From: Desulfovibrionales bacterium
Lineage (GTDB): Bacteria; Desulfobacterota; Desulfovibrionia; Desulfovibrionales; Desulfomicrobiaceae
DNA: 39,850 nt
Assembly: GCA_012727715.1 (NCBI GenBank)
Contig: JAAYGN010000033.1
Coordinates: forward strand, 1-39,850
Direction: 5' to 3'
How positions within the stretch are numbered: the stretch's first letter is position 1; each line of letters starts with the position of its first letter. The translations under genes were made by a program, and so were the position numbers. This document shows, piece after piece, positions 34,977-39,850 of the stretch. Below the pieces are notes generated by a model. The model saw nothing but the letters and a program-made list of their open reading frames with translations. It made no database searches and was not told where the DNA came from.

Positions 34977-36017
34977 CTATGTCGTTGTATCCGAGTTGGT
35001 ACTGTCAGAAAAACTGGCTATTGAGACAGACTCCATAACCCCAGTGCTACCCAGCTGTTTGATCCTGTTTTTTAAATACAGATTTTCCAAAAGTAACGCC
35101 AAATAATCTGCTGCCATTTTAGCAAAGGATCGTGTTTCCGGAGTTATGTTTTTGCTTTCCTCATCCCCCAAAGCCAGCACCCCCCGACAACGAGTATGCA
35201 CCTTGAGGGGAAAAACCAAAAGAGCCTTAAAGTTAGGTGCTGCCACGTCCTTTTCAAAAAGAGGGGTCCGCATCATCTCACTTGTGCCATCTCCAAAAAA
35301 TACTGGCTGATTCTTTTTAAAGGCCCAGCCCAACAAGCCACTGCCCATACTGAAAGTTTGCTGTTTGGAACTGGACTTGGGCAAAACCGGCTTATTGCTG
35401 CCCTCTAAAAAATAATTGTCACCCCATTCATCGCTAACCACCAAAAAAGCGTACCCAAACTCTGTAGCCCCGGCAATAAGGGACAAAAAACTATCTAAAA
35501 AATCGGTCCACTTGGGCTGTGCTTCACGCAAGCCATACACTTTTTGCAAAAAATGATAGAGGACCTGTTCTCGACAACTCTTGGCTACTTCGCCCATATC
35601 GGTAAGAATGGCTGCCACAACCTGGGCAAAAAGAGAAAGAACACGTTGGTCCTTGCTCGAAAAAGCATATGTCTTTTTACTGTCCATACACAAAGCACCA
35701 AGGCCACCCGGTAGTGGACAGCCGACAAAAACCTTAATCTCTTCACCCTGATTTGAACCATAATACCCTAAAAAGGTATTCTTCTCATCAAATTTTTCTA
35801 CCAAAAGCGGTTCATTGTTTTTTACAATCCAGCCCACCAGACCCTGCCCTGCTGCAATATTTTGGTCTGGAGCAATGTCATTTCCCAAAGAAAAAAAAGC
35901 GCGCAAAGCATAGGCACCCGCATCCTGGCGACAAAAAAGAACCACGGAATAGGCATCAAAAACACTGCCAATGCTTTCCATGAGTCGATCAAGAGATGAA
36001 TAGTGTTTACGTTGCAT
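34977..36017 (-). CDS. protein with two GAF-like domains
   Basis: 346 residues, soluble. GAF-like domain 1 (about 1-145) includes AAGQGLVGWIVKNNEPLLVE and PGGLGALCMDSK; domain 2 (about 165-315) includes GSGLLGWAFKKNQPVFFGDG and KVHTRCRGVLALGDEE. No kinase, cyclase or DNA-binding output domain is seen, so it may be a ligand sensor acting through a partner. It lies nine bp before mreB, suggesting joint expression. The Ser/Thr-rich C-terminus is low-complexity. Confidence 0.85.
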   Translation of the reverse strand: MQRKHYSSLDRLMESIGSVFDAYSVVLFCRQDAGAYALRAFFSLGNDIAPDQNIAAGQGLVGWIVKNNEPLLVEKFDEKNTFLGYYGSNQGEEIKVFVGCPLPGGLGALCMDSKKTYAFSSKDQRVLSLFAQVVAAILTDMGEVAKSCREQVLYHFLQKVYGLREAQPKWTDFLDSFLSLIAGATEFGYAFLVVSDEWGDNYFLEGSNKPVLPKSSSKQQTFSMGSGLLGWAFKKNQPVFFGDGTSEMMRTPLFEKDVAAPNFKALLVFPLKVHTRCRGVLALGDEESKNITPETRSFAKMAADYLALLLENLYLKNRIKQLGSTGVMESVSIASFSDSTNSDTTT

Positions 36018-36208
36018 ACATGAACCTAAATAAAATAGGGGCTAAATCCACAAGGGTGAAGGTTATACCTTTATAAAGAAACCACCATGGAATCAATGCC
36101 TGGCATTCTTGAGAAAATAAGATAAAATCCTGTTTACGGAAGGCAAAAAATCATGCACAATATTCTGGATAAAATTATAATAACCAGAGTAAGGTAGTTC
36201 TTTTACTT

Positions 36209-37915
36209 ATGAATTGGCATTCTGTTTTTTCTCAAGTTCCTCTTGTACAAGTTACCAAAGGTGGACACCTTATACCACGTTTTCCCTTGCAAGACCTCAA
36301 GAGCTTAAAGTTTTTCTTGGACCTTGCCCACATCAAATTCTGTTTGCTCAAGCCTTTTCAAGAAATAAAAAAATATCCTTTGATTGATGCTCGTGACCTC
36401 TTGCCCTCTTTTGAACCAACCCTGAATGAATTTTCTGATTTGCCAGGGTTTTCCATGGTCGCCCTGCACCGTCCCTTGGACTATTTTAATGAAACCTTTC
36501 AATTTGATTTGCTCCATTCCTGCCAACAACCCAGTGTATCCAACCATATTGACAGGATGGAATCAGATCTCCAGAAAAAAAACGTACAATGTTTTCTACG
36601 CCATCTAGGCCGTGCAGACCGAGAATACTTTCAAAGCACATTTGCCAACCAACCGATTACAGACCTGACCTTCTACACACAACTTGTTCATTATCTCACT
36701 CACATGGACCGAGCCCATGTCTTTTCTCTGGATGCAACAAGCACTTATTATCTCTCTGGTATTTATGCCTCTTTACCTTCGGATTTGGACACAGAATTAA
36801 AACGCTTTGGTCTCAAAGTTGGCAAATTTCTTCCCAATGACAACCTTGTCTATGAAAACAACCGGGAGTTTGTATATCAATTTCTCATGGAGTTATACGG
36901 CTATCCCATAACCTCTGAACGGAGGACCTCTGTGGCTATTTTTGCCCGGCGTCTGCATAAAATGGGCGAACGTTTTTTGGCCAGAGGTCTGGGGCAATCT
37001 GATCGTATTTTGACATCCATCTACAGCACCAAGGCAGGACATTATTATCCCAGGGTGGAAAAAATTGCCCTAGTACCAGTGGAAACACGGGGTATGGATG
37101 TGCTCAATCATCTTGAAAGTGGCGGATATTTTGTTGACCCCAAAAAACGAGTGGTCATCCTGAGGGTGGCCTACCGCCAACACAAATTTGATCCCAACAA
37201 TGTGCGCCAGGATCGGGCCCTGTCTGTTTTACGTCAGGAAATTATACACCCCTTGACCGGGCAGTCATGTACCTCCTTTAATCTTATCAAAGATTCCTAC
37301 ACCATGAGTCTCAAGCTCAATGATATTGTGCGTGGAGAATTTCTGGGCAGAACCCTGTATAAAGGGAATGAAATTGTGGAAGATACTGATAGCCACGCCA
37401 AGCGCCTCAAATTTTTGCATTCCTGGATGAGCAAACATCAACGGCGTATGATTGGCTACTCGGATGAATTCTACCAAGAAATTGCACAAGTTCTAGACAG
37501 CTATTTGACTGATGCTGACCTTGATGAAGAGTTCGCTGCACACCGGGATTTATGGAACGAAGTCATTGCTAAATATAGCTACATCAAACAGGCGCGCAAA
37601 ATCAGAGAACTGGAAGATCTTGGACAAAGAACCCACAAAGGCAAACGTATTAATTACGTGACCATGATGGAATTAACCACAGAGCTTATTACTGATTTAA
37701 AGTTTGAGTTTGCTAATTATTTTAAGTCACTGACAGACAAAGCCATTTTTTTCTCTGAAAACATCCTCAATGACCGTTACTTGATTCGAACCTACATCAC
37801 ACCAGCAGAAGAACTCTTAACTAAAAATGGACAAAAAATACGAAAGTTGTACCGTCGCCTTGTCTCCTTGGTTGACGAACTCAAAGCTATTCGCAAAATG
37901 AAGGCCGAGGTATAA
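36209..37915 (+). CDS. uncharacterised protein, 568 aa
   Basis: I do not recognise this protein. It is soluble, with no signal peptide or membrane helix and no nucleotide-binding or metal motif I can name. The first two thirds are mixed in character with aromatic-rich stretches (FQFDLLHSCQQP, RADREYFQSTF). The last 200 residues are charged and helical (KQARKIRELEDLGQRTHKGK and a Lys/Arg-rich end), possibly coiled coil. AAGG lies about 15 bases before the ATG, weak support for it. It is followed 30 bp later by gcvT. The 191-bp gap upstream contains a TATAAT at 36176-36181 without a good -35. Confidence 0.8.
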   Translation: MNWHSVFSQVPLVQVTKGGHLIPRFPLQDLKSLKFFLDLAHIKFCLLKPFQEIKKYPLIDARDLLPSFEPTLNEFSDLPGFSMVALHRPLDYFNETFQFDLLHSCQQPSVSNHIDRMESDLQKKNVQCFLRHLGRADREYFQSTFANQPITDLTFYTQLVHYLTHMDRAHVFSLDATSTYYLSGIYASLPSDLDTELKRFGLKVGKFLPNDNLVYENNREFVYQFLMELYGYPITSERRTSVAIFARRLHKMGERFLARGLGQSDRILTSIYSTKAGHYYPRVEKIALVPVETRGMDVLNHLESGGYFVDPKKRVVILRVAYRQHKFDPNNVRQDRALSVLRQEIIHPLTGQSCTSFNLIKDSYTMSLKLNDIVRGEFLGRTLYKGNEIVEDTDSHAKRLKFLHSWMSKHQRRMIGYSDEFYQEIAQVLDSYLTDADLDEEFAAHRDLWNEVIAKYSYIKQARKIRELEDLGQRTHKGKRINYVTMMELTTELITDLKFEFANYFKSLTDKAIFFSENILNDRYLIRTYITPAEELLTKNGQKIRKLYRRLVSLVDELKAIRKMKAEV

Positions 37916-37945
37916 TAATATAACCTGTAGCAGAGAGATACTTCT

Positions 37946-39028
37946 ATGAATCCACTACAAACCACTCCCCTGAATCAATGGCACAAAGAAAATGGTGCAA
38001 AAATGGTCCCTTTTGCAGGTTGGGACATGCCCGTACAATACCAGGGTATCCTGGATGAACACAAACATACCAGAACAAAAGCTTCTATTTTTGACATTTC
38101 TCACATGGGCGAACTTTTCTTGGATGGGCCTGGCGCAACAGCAGCTTTGGGACAAATTTTAACCCATAATTTGGCTACGTTAGCTGTAGGCAAATGCCGT
38201 TATGGTTTTTTACTCAATGAACTAGGCGGAATTTTAGATGATCTGGTCATTTATCGTTTGGCTGAAGAACGCTATATGCTTGTGGTTAATGCCGCTTGCA
38301 TTGATTCTGATTTTACCTGGATCAATGCACACCTTCCAGCTGGGTTAACCTTAATAAACCAAAGTCCTGATTGGGCCAAAATAGATTTACAAGGGCCAGA
38401 GGCGTATCAGGTCTTGTGCCGAGTCATTGAAGAGGATTGGGCTTCTTTAGGCTTTTTTGCCTTTCGCGAAATACAATTCAATGGCTATACCATGCTGGTC
38501 AGCCGAACCGGGTACACAGGCGAACTTGGATATGAACTATATTTGCCCTGGAATAGGGCCTTGGATCTCTGGACGCGTTTCCTGCAAGATGAAGCAGTTC
38601 TCCCTGCTGGCCTGGGAGCTCGCGATACTTTACGCCTAGAAGTAGGACTGCCTCTGTATGGCCAGGACTTGGATCCAAACCATACTCCTGTTGAGGCTGG
38701 TTATGGAGCCATGCTCAAAAGTGAGACAGACTATATTGGAAAAAATGCCCTGGCCAAGGTACAGACAAAACTCATTGGTTTACGCATTGAGGGCCGACGC
38801 AGTGCTCGACATAATGATGATATTTACCTTGGCGAGACCAAGGTTGGTATGATCACCAGCGGATCCATTGCCCCAAGTCTTGGGTATTGTATTGCCCTGG
38901 GGTATGTCCAAGCTGATCTCAGCCAAGAAACAGACTTTATGATCAAGGGAGCGCGAACAACGCTCCCGGCCAGGCGTGTGGACCTTCCTTTCTACACTGC
39001 CGGGACAGTTCGAACCAAGTTGGCCTAG
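37946..39028 (+). CDS. gcvT: aminomethyltransferase, glycine cleavage T protein
   Basis: Moves the methylene group from the lipoyl carrier to tetrahydrofolate, releasing ammonia. 360 residues: HKENGAKMVPFAGWDMPVQY, SIFDISHMGEL, GGILDDLVIYR with the catalytic Asp, RTGYTGELGYELY, and the C-terminal RRSARHNDDIYL and GYVQADL region. The rest of the glycine cleavage system (gcvH, gcvP) is not within the window. AGAGAG lies before the ATG; rsmE follows eight bp later. Confidence 0.94.
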   Translation: MNPLQTTPLNQWHKENGAKMVPFAGWDMPVQYQGILDEHKHTRTKASIFDISHMGELFLDGPGATAALGQILTHNLATLAVGKCRYGFLLNELGGILDDLVIYRLAEERYMLVVNAACIDSDFTWINAHLPAGLTLINQSPDWAKIDLQGPEAYQVLCRVIEEDWASLGFFAFREIQFNGYTMLVSRTGYTGELGYELYLPWNRALDLWTRFLQDEAVLPAGLGARDTLRLEVGLPLYGQDLDPNHTPVEAGYGAMLKSETDYIGKNALAKVQTKLIGLRIEGRRSARHNDDIYLGETKVGMITSGSIAPSLGYCIALGYVQADLSQETDFMIKGARTTLPARRVDLPFYTAGTVRTKLA

Positions 39029-39036
39029 GAATTCTT

Positions 39037-39780
39037 GTGTCCCGCCTGAACACCTTTTATCTGGCTCCTGACTTATGGCAGGAGCCTTTTATTGTGGAGG
39101 GCGAGGAAGCCCATCACCTGCTCACAGTACTCAGATCCCGACCAGGTCAAAAACTTCGCCTCATTGATGGGTTAGGTGGTTGGGGTATCTTTACTCTGGA
39201 GAAGGGAGAGAGAAAAAAGGCATATCTGAACTTGGTTGAACGCCACACAGACCCGCACCCTCCTTTTCCTTTGACCTTGGCCGTGGCCTGGTCCAAACAC
39301 TTACGGCGATCCTATGTCTTGGAAAAGGCAGTGGAACTAGGTGCCACCAATGTCTGGTTCTGGACAGCCACGCGCTCTCAGGGAAAACCTCAGGAAGATA
39401 CGTACCATGCCTGGCAGCGATCCCTTCTTGCTGCTGCCAAGCAATGCGAATCCACATGGATCCCCAAAGTACAGGTCTTTGCTGATCTGACCACTCTTGT
39501 ACAAGCAAGTCAGAGCCAGGGCGTAAAAATGGTTTGCTGGGAAGAAGCTGGTACCTCGGCCTTGATCAACCCCCACCTATTACCTCATACCCAGGGCACT
39601 ATAGTGGTCATTGGCCCTGAAGGTGGGCTGGAAGAAAAAGAAGTCCAGGAAATGCAAAATGCCGGATTTCAGGTTATTTCCCTGGGATCCAGCATTTTGC
39701 GCTTTGAAACCGCAGCAGTATTTATTCTTTCTCTCTATCATTGGAATGCTACACGCCAAAAAAACCAGATTGGCCTATAG
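39037..39780 (+). CDS. rsmE: 16S rRNA (uracil-1498-N3)-methyltransferase RsmE
   Basis: SPOUT-family methyltransferase of 247 residues. The N-terminal PUA-like part (VEGEEAHHLLTVLRSRPGQK) precedes the knot with KHLRRSYVLEKAVELGATNV, VIGPEGGLEEKEVQEMQNAG and SLGSSILRFETAAVFILSLY. The GTG start at 39037 has AGGA six bases upstream, overlapping the gcvT stop, and it suits the family length. The 70 bases after it show no terminator. Confidence 0.93.
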   Translation: MSRLNTFYLAPDLWQEPFIVEGEEAHHLLTVLRSRPGQKLRLIDGLGGWGIFTLEKGERKKAYLNLVERHTDPHPPFPLTLAVAWSKHLRRSYVLEKAVELGATNVWFWTATRSQGKPQEDTYHAWQRSLLAAAKQCESTWIPKVQVFADLTTLVQASQSQGVKMVCWEEAGTSALINPHLLPHTQGTIVVIGPEGGLEEKEVQEMQNAGFQVISLGSSILRFETAAVFILSLYHWNATRQKNQIGL

Positions 39781-39850
39781 CATTCTTGCTCAAAAGCAAT
39801 ACTGCTAAAAATTAGGTTAAGGTCTCAGAACTGTTTTATCCATAAAAACA

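Noticed and set aside
1-39850. CRISPR array, insertion sequence, prophage or integrase
   Set aside because: No direct repeat series, transposase, integrase or phage-like gene was found on either strand.

Overview
The window is a dense, bacterial chromosomal stretch of moderate GC. No phage, insertion sequence, CRISPR array or rRNA was seen. Several features suggest a Desulfovibrio-like (Desulfovibrionales) sulfate reducer. These are the block rho / carD / pth / rplY(ctc) / prs / tRNA-Gln / ispE, an acetyl-CoA carboxylase with fused AccA and AccD, nickel-hydrogenase maturation genes, and a GAF protein in front of mreB. The lineage is inferred from gene order and family recall; no database search was possible.

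Layout. 1-830: the 3' part of a ManB/CpsG phosphomannomutase. 917-1942: a TerC-family membrane protein. 1959-7406 (minus): a tight six-gene run, read as LysM protein, 110-aa unknown, hypA, hypB, a radical SAM/SPASM protein and a CorC/HlyC-type membrane protein, with start/stop overlaps at the last junctions. 7542-8550 (plus): a CBS+ACT protein and a small unknown. 8601-9518 (minus): an EamA transporter behind a promoter and a palindromic operator candidate. 9674-14933 (minus): accC, fused accA-accD, a biotinyl-domain protein, an unknown and ssb, ending at a strong terminator.

15011-17096 is the least conserved-looking part. A purine nucleoside phosphorylase gene lies between two apparent gene relics: a frameshifted small gene and the tail of a receiver domain. 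A TPR gene and a candidate 36-codon gene follow on the minus strand. 17097-18710 (plus) encodes an exported TolB-N-like/FG-GAP protein that meets secF tail to tail across a 21-bp perfect hairpin.

18816-36017 is almost all minus-strand housekeeping. It holds secD-secF; rho-nadE-bepA-yajC; carD and pth; rplY-prs-tRNA-Gln-ispE-degP; and rimI-ppiB-yheT. A GAF gene and mreB follow, with a divergent Nudix gene between rimI and mreB. 36209-39780 (plus): a 568-aa protein I do not recognise, gcvT and rsmE.

Themes are envelope and protein quality control (SecDF/YajC, BepA, DegP, PpiB, LysM, MreB), fatty-acid precursor synthesis through a divergent carboxylase, and [NiFe]-enzyme maturation. The best candidates for something undescribed are the divergent carboxylase with its odd biotin site, the radical SAM gene coupled to hypB, the 568-aa protein, the small CxxC gene, and the relics around the phosphorylase. 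No single new multi-gene system is demonstrated by the sequence alone.
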